From an uncultured Planctomycetaceae bacterium (lineage in GTDB: Bacteria > Planctomycetota > Planctomycetia > Pirellulales > Pirellulaceae), in NCBI GenBank assembly GCA_937862885.1, contig CALMEE010000139.1:1-40334 (forward strand): DNA of 40,334 bases, read 5' to 3'. Shown piece by piece: positions 32,922 through 40,334 of the stretch. Positions within the stretch are counted from its first letter, which is position 1. Each line of letters starts with the position of its first letter. The position numbers and the translations under genes were made by a program. The notes below the pieces were generated by a model that was given only the letters and a program-made list of their open reading frames with translations, ran no database searches and was not told the DNA's origin.

Positions 32922-33412
32922 AACGTTTGATATTCAGTTGACATGGTGTGCGGATTGGCGATTGCATTTGGCCCACCAACGAAGTTGTTGTTCTCGTAAT
33001 AGACGAGCGGAGTTTTCATAACGCACAACGCGACATTGGCGCGCGAACCTGCGACGCCGCGCAGGCAATCCACTCACGCATTGAACCTCTTCATCAGTTG
33101 GCAGCTAAAAAACCCTCAATCTACGTCGAAACCTTCAAGCAAATATAGTTTTACCAATACCGCTCCATATTTGCGATAGGATTTTGCGTCAAAAGCACAG
33201 GACTCACTTGTACCAAACTGTCTCATTCCTACATTGGTTTGGAATTGGTCAAAAAATAAAAATACGAGCGGCGTATGAATAGCGGCGTATGAATAAGGGT
33301 CTGAAATGACAGATACGGAAATTATTGTCGAGGGAGTGTGGATCCAATTGTTTCTCGCTAGATTCTAAAGTGGATCGTCGCGATGGTTTTCCAGTACGAT
33401 CCAAGGAGTAAA
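32922..33412. other. Gap upstream of the small ORF, with a 14-bp tandem duplication
   Basis: About 490 bases between the divergent stress protein gene and a small plus-strand ORF. No other gene is supported. The main visible feature is a perfect tandem duplication of a 14-base unit at 33267-33295. Promoters for both directions should be here. Confidence 0.4.
33267..33295. repeat. Perfect 14-bp tandem duplication
   Basis: The unit AGCGGCGTATGAAT occurs twice in direct succession and is followed by one further matching base. It is outside any supported gene and may be a recent slippage product. Confidence 0.9.
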
Positions 33413-33583
33413 TTGTGGATCGATGGAATTCATTTCGAGTTGTGCTCGCTCGAAAAAACTCGACAATATTTGGAGCAAAATTTGGGGCTGAAACTTGGGC
33501 CGTTTGAATTCTTTACCGTTCAAAGCACTCGTCGCCCGAAAACTCGCGCGGCGTTCAAGATTGTACTGCGCTGCACTGGCTAA
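33413..33583 (+). CDS. Small hypothetical protein (TTG start)
   Basis: A 56-residue frame beginning TTG at 33413 with AAGGAG four to five bases upstream, one of the strongest ribosome binding sites in this part of the window; the same frame also opens at ATG 33383 without such a site. The peptide (MWIDGIHFELCSLEKTRQYL onward) has helix-strand character, ends in a basic segment (RPKTRAAFKIVLRC) and has no signal peptide. No domain is recognised. A frame offset by two bases (GTG 33415) is also open for 30 codons but looks random. It precedes the LRR membrane protein by about 85 bases, so both may share a transcript. Confidence 0.45.
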   Translation: MWIDGIHFELCSLEKTRQYLEQNLGLKLGPFEFFTVQSTRRPKTRAAFKIVLRCTG

Positions 33584-33668
33584 GACACCATGTTTGTTAA
33601 GGTGGCAAAATTGAATTTGATGAAGTTAAACCTGGTCAATTGGATCGAACCGCGAGTGAGGTAAAACT

Positions 33669-34265
33669 GTGTTCCAAATACTTGAATATTTGTTTTTTGC
33701 CGGCGTCCTTTTGATCGCGTTGGCTGTGGTCCTTTTCTTGGTGACCCTCGTTCGCAAGCGGTTCAAGAGACTTTGGATACCATCCTTCATTTTGTGCGTG
33801 GGAATCGTGACGCTGATAAGTCCGGCGATCTACACCCGCATTCTCCTGTCAGTCGATCTGGGGCCACGAGAGAGAATGGTAGATGGGGAGGTGCACATCA
33901 GTCTGAACGGTTGGGACGGAAATTCATACGCCTTTCTTCAGACAAGACCCGAAACAGTCGTTCTGCAAATGGCCAATGCCGATGTTGACGACCAAGCGTT
34001 GCAATACTTACGACACATGAAGAATTTGCGGGAACTGGATCTTAACGATTCCAAAGTGACTGATCAGGGCTTGAAAGTTTTAGTGGAGCTGGAATCATTG
34101 GAAGTGTTGCGGCTGCGGTCGACGCTGATTACCGATCAGGGGTTTCGCGATTTTTTGATGACGTTGCCGAACCTAAAAAATTTAGACATTCGAGAAACGA
34201 GTGTGTCGAACGAAGTAGCTAATGAATGGAAGAACGCAAAGTCTGGACGCCGTATTTTGAGATAG
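33669..34265 (+). CDS. Membrane protein with short leucine-rich repeats
   Basis: A 198-residue protein starting with GTG, preceded by GAGG at seven bases. Two membrane segments lie at about 8-28 and 36-58 (LFFAGVLLIALAVVLFLVTL; WIPSFILCVGIVTLISPAIY). The C-terminal ~110 residues form three leucine-rich repeats of the planctomycete type: LRELDLNDSKVTDQGLKVL, LEVLRLRSTLITDQGFRDF and LKNLDIRETSVSNEV. Such repeats usually bind other proteins. With a short KRFKR loop between the two segments, the repeats probably lie outside the cytoplasm, but topology is not certain. The lipase gene follows after ~60 bases on the same strand. Partner unknown. Confidence 0.75.
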   Translation: MFQILEYLFFAGVLLIALAVVLFLVTLVRKRFKRLWIPSFILCVGIVTLISPAIYTRILLSVDLGPRERMVDGEVHISLNGWDGNSYAFLQTRPETVVLQMANADVDDQALQYLRHMKNLRELDLNDSKVTDQGLKVLVELESLEVLRLRSTLITDQGFRDFLMTLPNLKNLDIRETSVSNEVANEWKNAKSGRRILR

Positions 34266-34323
34266 TTTGGTCTCTTGCTGGCGGTTTTGTATTGACGAGG
34301 ATTCAACAAGGGAGTTTGGAAAA

Positions 34324-35199
34324 ATGAGTGATTCCGTTGTCGGCCTTAAACTGGATGCCAATGCCAATCATGATGAATCTCACGCAACGTATCTGGGGCG
34401 CGCCTGTGAGTTGGCCTATCTGGATGCAAAGCAAGGCAGCATTGAGTTTCGCAAGCAACTTGGATTGGACGCTGAGTTGATCAGTATCAGCAATACGCAG
34501 GCTTATATTGGGGAAAATGATGGTGCGATCGTCGTTGCCTTTCGTGGATCGGAGTCGTTCACGACAATTGACGGGTTTAAGGATTGGCTTCTGACTAATG
34601 CTAGGAACTTCCTGATCTTGCCGGAAGGTCGAATTGGAACCGACTTTGCCGCTGCGGGAGTTGGGGCAAGATTTCACAGTGGTTTCATGAGTGCTCTTAA
34701 CGATATTTGGGATCCACTATTTGCAAAAGTCGATAATGCGTATTCCGAGTGCGAAAGGCCAGTATGGCTTACGGGGCACAGTTTGGGCGGTGCACTCGCG
34801 TTGTTGTGTGCTTGGCGGCTGCATCAACATTTCGTAGCCGTCCATCAGATTTGTACGTTTGGTGCCCCTATGATCGGCAACGACATTGCGGCGGAAGCTT
34901 TTAAACGAGAGTTTCCTAGCAAGATTTATCGATATGTCGACATCGGTGATATCGTCCCCAAATTGCCAACGATTAGCTTGTTCAGCAATTCTTATGCCCA
35001 TTGCGATACGGAAATTGTTGTAGGCGAAGCGACTGAAAAATCTGCACTAAATTGCTTGAAAGAAACGGCTGCGCAGACAGTCGATGGTGCTATAAATTCT
35101 TTGGTAGCCAACTCACTTTGGTCCGAAGTCAAAAAGGGAATGCCGTCCCATCTAATGGGAAACTATCTGTCTCGCTTGACGTCCAAACGTCGACAATAG
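34324..35199 (+). CDS. Class 3 lipase (alpha/beta hydrolase)
   Basis: A 291-residue enzyme predicted to hydrolyse acylglycerols or similar esters. The triad is visible: Ser153 in LTGHSLGGALAL, Asp209 in DIGDIVPKLP and His226 in SYAHCD, with the class 3 feature FRGSES (about 73-78) forming the oxyanion side. There is no signal peptide, so a cytosolic location is likely, which is unusual for secreted class 3 lipases but common in planctomycete relatives. The internal ATG 34324 has GGGAG and GGA upstream and was chosen over the longest start 19 codons earlier. It follows the LRR gene and is followed by ~480 non-coding bases. Substrate unknown. Confidence 0.88.
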   Translation: MSDSVVGLKLDANANHDESHATYLGRACELAYLDAKQGSIEFRKQLGLDAELISISNTQAYIGENDGAIVVAFRGSESFTTIDGFKDWLLTNARNFLILPEGRIGTDFAAAGVGARFHSGFMSALNDIWDPLFAKVDNAYSECERPVWLTGHSLGGALALLCAWRLHQHFVAVHQICTFGAPMIGNDIAAEAFKREFPSKIYRYVDIGDIVPKLPTISLFSNSYAHCDTEIVVGEATEKSALNCLKETAAQTVDGAINSLVANSLWSEVKKGMPSHLMGNYLSRLTSKRRQ

Positions 35200-35682
35200 G
35201 TGGTTGCTCTAATCGCGATTGGTTTCGTCGTCGAGCGATGCCGTGGATGCTGCATTCGGTTTTCGAATTGTGCGCCAGGTTCGGAATCGACTGTCGAATT
35301 GAACAGCCGGCGTGGGCGGTCTGCTACTGTCGGGTTCGTTGTCGTAATTAGGAATAAAATTGACAACAGCGAATCTTCTTTTTCGTCCCACAATGATTCC
35401 ACGGATTTCGCTGCGCGGCGACAACGTTTAACCAGTGCAGCAACGCTGCACACGTGGGGCGTGAATTCAAGTTTACTTACTTGCAGTGGCAACTAACTAC
35501 GGTAAACTTAAGGGGAACAGGAATACTGAATTCGATCCCCTACTCTTTCCGTTTGTCTTCGATTTTTGAGGTGCGTGGATTGCTTTTGATTGCGGTTCCG
35601 ATATCATTCATTTAAGGCCGCTAGGCACAGTGCAAATTGAAATGCTTGGAAATATACCTTCACTTAAAACAAGGGTCATGTT
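35200..35682. other. Gap before the receiver-HATPase gene
   Basis: About 480 bases. Overlapping frames on both strands (35200-35496 plus, 35163-35492 minus) lack ribosome binding sites and protein-like composition. A small perfect hairpin is present: GTGCAGC (35435-35441), loop AAC, GCTGCAC (35445-35451), with no T tract after it on either strand; its role is unclear. Confidence 0.4.
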
Positions 35683-36558
35683 ATGCCAACGGTTTTAGTT
35701 GTCGATGATACCGCCGTTGATCGTCGCTTGGCGGGAGGCTTGCTTGAGAAATCGCCGAATCTGCACGTGATCTACGCCGAAAATGGCCGCCAAGCATTGG
35801 CGATTGTCGAGGAAAAGAGCCCGAATTTAGTTGTGACCGATTTGCAGATGCCAGAGATTGACGGGCTAGAATTGGTCAATGCCCTCGCCAAGTCCCATCC
35901 GGAAATCCCAGTCGTATTAATGACGGCACATGGTAGCGAGGTTGTCGCCGCGCAGGCGTTAGCAAACGGAGCCGCTTCGTACGTTCCCAAAAACGATTTG
36001 GCGGAGAACTTGGTTCCTACCGTAACGCATATCCTGTCGATGTCGGTAAGTGACCAGAAATTCAGTCGACTCATTCAATGCACTGAAAAAACAAGTTTTG
36101 AATTCAAACTTGATTCCGATGTTGAATTAATTGAGCCACTTGTTGATATGCTACAACAAATTGTATCGAGTATGGAGTTGTGTGACGCGACGGGGCGAAT
36201 TCGCGTTGGTGTGGCTCTCGAAAACGCGTTGGAAAACGCGATCGTGCGTGGCAATCTTGAAATTCCAAGAGGCGATGCCTCACAGGTGCAGAAGCTGATC
36301 GAGAACCGTTCGCGAACTGAGCCTTATCAAAGCCGGAAAGTTTATGTTACAGCGACCATTGATCGCGAGCACTGTGCTGTCCGCATCAGAGATGAAGGTC
36401 CCGGATTCAATATCGACAACATACCTAAACCGGGCGATCCATCTGTTTTCAGAAACGGTGGCGGACGCGGTTTAGTCTTGATGCGCAACTTTATGGATGA
36501 GTGTAAATTCAACCCGCAAGGGAATGAAGTTGAACTCGTCAAACGACGTGAAGACTGA
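35683..36558 (+). CDS. Receiver domain fused to RsbW-like HATPase domain
   Basis: A 291-residue cytosolic signalling protein. Residues 1-118 are a complete receiver: Asp8/Asp9, phospho-acceptor Asp53 in VVTDLQMPEIDG, Thr81 and Lys103. Residues about 135-288 are a histidine-kinase-like ATPase of the anti-sigma/RsbW type, with the N-box VALENALENAIVRGN (177-191), G1 motif RIRDEGPGFN and G2 motif GGGRGLVLMRNFMDE. There is no histidine phospho-acceptor domain, so it is not a classical sensor kinase. Such fusions may bind an anti-anti-sigma factor under control of receiver phosphorylation; the partner is not in the window. It is monocistronic. The start has weak upstream purines (ACAAGGGTC). Confidence 0.85.
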   Translation: MPTVLVVDDTAVDRRLAGGLLEKSPNLHVIYAENGRQALAIVEEKSPNLVVTDLQMPEIDGLELVNALAKSHPEIPVVLMTAHGSEVVAAQALANGAASYVPKNDLAENLVPTVTHILSMSVSDQKFSRLIQCTEKTSFEFKLDSDVELIEPLVDMLQQIVSSMELCDATGRIRVGVALENALENAIVRGNLEIPRGDASQVQKLIENRSRTEPYQSRKVYVTATIDREHCAVRIRDEGPGFNIDNIPKPGDPSVFRNGGGRGLVLMRNFMDECKFNPQGNEVELVKRRED

Positions 36559-36704
36559 GACTTTCGCATCGAGTAGCGGGGCCACTTCACGATGGAATCT
36601 GCCGCTATTGAGTAAAGACTTTGTTTTAGTCGCGGAAGGATCAGAACGGAACTAGCCCAGCAAAAACGCTTGCGTCAACAGCGATCCAGAGGGCCGTTTA
36701 CGTA

Positions 36705-37667
36705 TCAGTTGCGGCTGCGGTTTTGCCAACGATGGGACTCTTTGAACCGATTTTCAACGGTTTTTACGAACTCACCCAATATGTCGGAAACTGGTACATC
36801 GACGTTGTTTCGTTCCACAATTTGAACCTGTTGTTTCAAACGGAACTCGAAATAGTAAAGATACTTCAATCCGTCGCTGTTTGCCTTTCGCAATTTTTCG
36901 GTTCCTTCAAAAATTGATTTCGAATCCCGGACTGCGCGTTCGCTCTTATTCGCATCAGAGAACACCAGCATCGACAAAGATTCATTGGCGGGTCCAATAA
37001 AAAGTGGATGCCGAAGTGACTGATTCATGTTCAAGGATCGGAACGATTTTTCAGGAGCGATCAGTGCGACGCCCTTTACGTCTTGACCCATCTTGATGCC
37101 CCCGAGTGGCGCCCATTGCCAGTCGGAAATAGTCCATTCCATTGTTAAGATACTTGTCTTGCCGACGGCGACTACTGTCAATAGGTCGATGTTAAGTTCT
37201 GCTTCATTATTACGTTTGGTAAGGAACGATTTGCATGCCTCAATATCCAGTAGCGTTCCAGAAATTTCAGCAGGTTTGAATTTTTCATAGTTGAGGGGAG
37301 TCGCCAGTCCAACTTTAATCGTGCTGTCGCCGTGGCCTCTTAGGTCTGGGACCAACACTGCGCAGCCTTCACTTTGCAATTTCTCTGCATAGGACTCCAT
37401 CGATTTGCGATTGCTTCCCCAATCATGCAACAATAATACGGGAGTCGCTTCTTTGCCGTTCAGGCTAGCATACCAAGTACATGTGAGGTTAACTTCGTCT
37501 TTTGTCCTGATCTCCACGACTTCGGGAGGAGGAATCTTCTTCTTCTCATCCTTTTTGCCTTTTGAATCATCTTGAGCAACTGACAGGTATGCCGACAAAC
37601 AAACGGCGACGATTGCGCATCCAAAGAGACGGTATCTGGATGGTAAGGTCAATGATTTCGAAATCAT
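36705..37667 (-). CDS. Exported alpha/beta-hydrolase-like protein lacking the nucleophile serine
   Basis: The longest frame is 398 codons from 37901, but the signal peptide (SRYRLFGCAIVAVCLSAYLS) begins near the ATGs at 37673 and 37667, so the mature gene is ~320 residues. After the signal comes a lysine-rich linker (KGKKDEKKKIPPP). The fold is recognisable: VLLLHDWGSNRKS (oxyanion strand) and VLVPDLRGHGDS. Where GxSxG should occur the protein has VAVGKTSI, so the serine nucleophile is missing; a late aspartate/histidine pair is not evident either. Planctomycete relatives with the same layout are known to me from memory as lacking the serine as well. It is thus probably non-catalytic, with a binding role. 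It is convergent with the receiver-HATPase gene. The N-terminal 76 codons before the signal are most likely untranslated. Confidence 0.7.
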   Translation of the reverse strand: MISKSLTLPSRYRLFGCAIVAVCLSAYLSVAQDDSKGKKDEKKKIPPPEVVEIRTKDEVNLTCTWYASLNGKEATPVLLLHDWGSNRKSMESYAEKLQSEGCAVLVPDLRGHGDSTIKVGLATPLNYEKFKPAEISGTLLDIEACKSFLTKRNNEAELNIDLLTVVAVGKTSILTMEWTISDWQWAPLGGIKMGQDVKGVALIAPEKSFRSLNMNQSLRHPLFIGPANESLSMLVFSDANKSERAVRDSKSIFEGTEKLRKANSDGLKYLYYFEFRLKQQVQIVERNNVDVPVSDILGEFVKTVENRFKESHRWQNRSRN

Positions 37668-38150
37668 GTTCATGGAATTAAATGGCACCAAATTATTGAT
37701 CGAAAAACTTGTCGGCATGGGGCCAAGTTGAGTGGCGGAGCGAGGCAACTGGAGCTTACTCGATAAATGACAAGGTGTTTTACTGGCCAGACCGCGAGGC
37801 CTTCGCGACCAAGCGTAAACCAACTTCATGACTGGTTTGCCCACAAAAATATTCGCTGACGCTTGACCCCAGTTGATGCGTAGAATTGCGAGCGTAGGCA
37901 ACCCTTCAGTAAAATAGTAGGTCTTGCTTGAATGATGGTCAACTTCTGGCCTATATTTTCGGCTTAACCCGCGCTGCCGCTTGTTGATTCGGCGAGGTGT
38001 GTGTCGCGCAGAATCCCGTAGAAAAACACGACAATTTAGTGGAAAATTGTGGGTTTTGCGTATGATCTGACTTGCTAAATCTCCCGGACCGTTCGAAAAT
38101 CAGAATAGGCCTTTACTTCAACATTCTCGTTAGTGTGGCAAATTTCAACG

Positions 38151-40148
38151 ATGTCGTTGCGTCAAAAGCTCAGAATTTGGTGGCAAATCCGCTCGGGGAA
38201 AGATGATACCCCTCTCGACGATGAAACGCCATTTTGGCTCATCAGTTTCTTCTTTCACTTAGCAATTCTTGTTGTCTTGGCCATGGTGTTCGTTCCGATT
38301 CCGAACCGGAATCGCGTCACGATGATTGCGCCACCGGTGAGTGACGTTCCGATGCAGGAAGTGATGCCGACTATCGACTTTAATTTCGAAGTCAACGAAG
38401 AAATTGGGGCTGAGCAATTTGAAAGTTCTGATGCTGCCATGGCGATGGCACCCGATTTTTCATCAGAGATTGATGTTACTGAAGAAACCGAGTTGCAATT
38501 GAGCGATTTTGGCGAACTTCAATTTGAAGACTTTATCGCCCAGCCGGTCGCGATTGAATTGGAACGGCTGCCAGTCCGCGGCAATGCGGGGTTCGCAACG
38601 GTTGGGGCTGACGGGGCCGTCGATCGTATCACGCAAGAAATTCTGCGTTCACTCGAAGAGCGGAATACTTTGGTGGTATGGATGTTTGATCAGTCGGCCA
38701 GCCTAGTTCGACAAAGGGCAGAAATTTTAAGTCGATTCGACAATATTTATCGGGAACTTGAAGATGTCCGCGAAAGAGGCGGTCAACAATTTGCACGACG
38801 GAATAACGACGATCCTCTGCTTACTCAGGTCCTTGCCTTTGGCCAGAACTTTGGCGAGCTTCTGCCGAAGCCGACAACTGATATCGAGTCCGTGAAATCG
38901 GTGGTGCGCGATATCCCCATCGACGAATCTGGAGTTGAGCGTGTATTTTCGGCAGTGATTGCCGTTGCCAACAAATACAAACACTTTCGCCGCGTGGACC
39001 GAAGAACGGGTGAACGCGAAAGAAACGTGTTGATCATCATCCTTAGCGACGAAAAAGGCGATGATGAAGAACTGCTGGACGAAGCTGTTAAAGTCTGCAA
39101 GACCAACGAAATTCCAGTATACGTGATAGGTGTACCAAGTCCCTTTGGAGTCAAAGAGACATTTGTCAAATATGTCGATCCCGACCCGCAGTTTGATCAA
39201 TCCGTACAATGGTTGCCAGTGGATCAAGGGCCGGAGTCCTTGTTGCCGGAACGGTTGAGGCTGAACTTTTCGGTTCGCTACGAAGAGGACATTCCCATCG
39301 ACTCTGGGTTCGGTCCGTTTTCGTTGACGCGCTTGTGCTATGAATCGGGCGGAATTTATTTCACGGTGCATCCGAATCGGGATCGAGGTTCGGTAGGACG
39401 CCGGGAGACTGCCGTTTACTCGGCGCATTTCGAAAAGTTCTTTGACCCCGAGATTATGCGCCGCTACCGTCCGGACTATGTGTCGACCAAGCGTTATCTT
39501 GCCGATGTGCAGTCCAGCAAAGCAAGAATAGCGTTGGTTCAAGCTGCTCAGGAATCATGGGGTACACCGGTATCTCCGTTGCGGACTCGATTCCCAAAAT
39601 TGAATGAGGCCGCGTTCGTCAATGCAGTTTCGGAAGCACAACGCCCTGCCGCTCTGATGACAAATCAAATCGAAAGGCTGTATGACATCTTGAAATTGGG
39701 AGAGAGTGACCGAAAAGACGAAGTTGTCTTGCGCTGGAAGGCCGGTTATGATCTTGCGATGGGAAGTGTTTTGGCGATCAAGATACGCGCAGAAGGTTAC
39801 AATAAGCTGTTGGCGATGCTAAAAACTAGGTTGACCTTTCAAGATCCAAACAATAATGTTTGGTTGCTTCGTCCAGCCGACACGATTCTCACCGGTAGCG
39901 CTACCGAGAAGCTGGCCGAAAAGGCGAAAATGTACTTATCGCGTGTCGTCGAAGAACATCCCAACACGCCTTGGGCCTATCTGGCCCAAAAAGAGCTTGC
40001 CGTACCTCTTGGCTGGGAGTTAGCAGAGGCGTATCAAGCGCCACCTCCGCCTCCACCAGTCCCCGATCCGGCGGCCAATAACAATCCAGCACCCGAACGT
40101 GAGATGCCTCGTGAGCAACCGTTACCACGGCGTACTCCAAAGTTATAA
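38151..40148 (+). CDS. Membrane protein with von Willebrand factor A domain
   Basis: About 665 residues. A single membrane segment near the N-terminus (WLISFFFHLAILVVLAMVF) is followed by a polar acidic linker (residues ~70-145). The VWA domain begins at NTLVVWMFDQSASLV with an intact metal site DxSxS (Asp186 in the longer numbering), continues through a FNIYRELED-like helix, and includes RNVLIIILSDEKGDDEELLD and IPVYVIGVPSPFG. The C-terminal part ends in a proline-rich stretch (APPPPPPVPDP). VWA domains bind protein or other ligands through a bound metal. The first in-frame start is GTG 38133; ATG 38151 was chosen because it places less sequence before the membrane segment, although neither has a strong ribosome binding site. 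Function unknown. Confidence 0.82.
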   Translation: MSLRQKLRIWWQIRSGKDDTPLDDETPFWLISFFFHLAILVVLAMVFVPIPNRNRVTMIAPPVSDVPMQEVMPTIDFNFEVNEEIGAEQFESSDAAMAMAPDFSSEIDVTEETELQLSDFGELQFEDFIAQPVAIELERLPVRGNAGFATVGADGAVDRITQEILRSLEERNTLVVWMFDQSASLVRQRAEILSRFDNIYRELEDVRERGGQQFARRNNDDPLLTQVLAFGQNFGELLPKPTTDIESVKSVVRDIPIDESGVERVFSAVIAVANKYKHFRRVDRRTGERERNVLIIILSDEKGDDEELLDEAVKVCKTNEIPVYVIGVPSPFGVKETFVKYVDPDPQFDQSVQWLPVDQGPESLLPERLRLNFSVRYEEDIPIDSGFGPFSLTRLCYESGGIYFTVHPNRDRGSVGRRETAVYSAHFEKFFDPEIMRRYRPDYVSTKRYLADVQSSKARIALVQAAQESWGTPVSPLRTRFPKLNEAAFVNAVSEAQRPAALMTNQIERLYDILKLGESDRKDEVVLRWKAGYDLAMGSVLAIKIRAEGYNKLLAMLKTRLTFQDPNNNVWLLRPADTILTGSATEKLAEKAKMYLSRVVEEHPNTPWAYLAQKELAVPLGWELAEAYQAPPPPPPVPDPAANNNPAPEREMPREQPLPRRTPKL

Positions 40149-40334
40149 CGATGCTGAATTCGCAAGCTTCATTGTGAACGCCAAAGATTGAACTCGCTCG
40201 TGCAAGAAGCTCGACCGAATGCTGCACTTTGATCGAGGAAGAGATGATCTGTGTTCAAAGGAATCGTTTGTGCTCTTTTTTGGTAAGCGCCCGGGGAAGT
40301 GCATGTTGACAGTGATGAGAAACTCCAGATTTCG

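Noticed and set aside
35163..35496. Frames of ~100 codons on both strands after the lipase gene
   Set aside because: Mutually overlapping, arginine- and cysteine-rich by chance, without ribosome binding sites.
38727..39542. 271-codon minus-strand frame inside the VWA gene
   Set aside because: Long but a shadow of the VWA coding strand; the plus frame carries the recognisable domain.
40149..40334. Possible start of another gene at the right edge (ATG near 40302, GGGGAAG upstream)
   Set aside because: Only about ten codons are visible before the window ends, too few to support a gene.

Overview
The window looks like chromosomal DNA of a planctomycete, most likely in the Pirellulales/Pirellulaceae. 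This rests on gene families and style, not on a marker gene. The signs are a secreted protein with a PEP-CTERM tail, a DUF1559-like lipoprotein, a PQQ-propeller protein opening its mature part with WPQWRGP, a Ser/Thr kinase fused to RDD membrane domains, a DUF4190 protein, leucine-rich-repeat and von Willebrand A proteins, many short gene clusters on alternating strands, long gaps and frequent TTG/GTG starts. No tRNA, rRNA, insertion sequence, CRISPR array or phage gene was seen.

Layout. 0-2 kb: the start of an unrecognised minus-strand gene running off the left edge, then a plus-strand DacZ-type diadenylate cyclase and a decayed GNAT acetyltransferase. 2-7 kb (minus): fatty acid hydroxylase, NAD(P)HX epimerase, DUF1559-like lipoprotein, and an adjacent FabZ-FabI pair (FabI with an unusual active-site residue). 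7-10.3 kb: PQQ-propeller protein (+), then a HTH-receiver regulator (-) with a strong terminator and a long upstream region holding a LexA-like palindrome and a compound hairpin. 10.3-13.2 kb (minus): GcvT-like folate enzyme overlapping a PYROXD2-like FAD oxidoreductase. 13.7-16.8 kb (minus): ATPase-permease-ATPase ABC cluster whose permease carries two EF-hand loops. 16.9-19.8 kb: small L7/L12-tail-like protein (-), PEP-CTERM metzincin-like protease (+), small membrane protein (+). 19.8-25.4 kb: S9 peptidase followed by a CrtI/CrtISO-like oxidoreductase (-), divergent from an M50 membrane protease (+) across a gap with a 19-bp palindrome. 25.6-29.4 kb (+): zinc-ribbon kinase-RDD-pseudokinase-membrane protein, translationally coupled to a zinc-ribbon/DUF4190 protein. 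29.5-32.9 kb (-): universal stress protein, SpoU-type RNA methyltransferase, S41 peptidase. 33.4-36.6 kb (+): a small ORF, an LRR membrane protein, a class 3 lipase and a receiver-HATPase protein. 36.7-40.1 kb: an alpha/beta-hydrolase-like protein without a nucleophile serine (-) and a membrane VWA protein (+).

How the genes fit together. Most are housekeeping, envelope or signalling genes in units of one to three. The tightest functional couplings are FabZ/FabI (fatty acid elongation), GcvT-like/FAD oxidoreductase (possible oxidative one-carbon chemistry), the ABC trio, and the kinase/DUF4190 pair. The least conventional items are the EF-hand loops in the ABC permease, the duplicated kinase-RDD architecture, and the structured gap upstream of the HTH-receiver gene. 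No defence or mobile island is evident.
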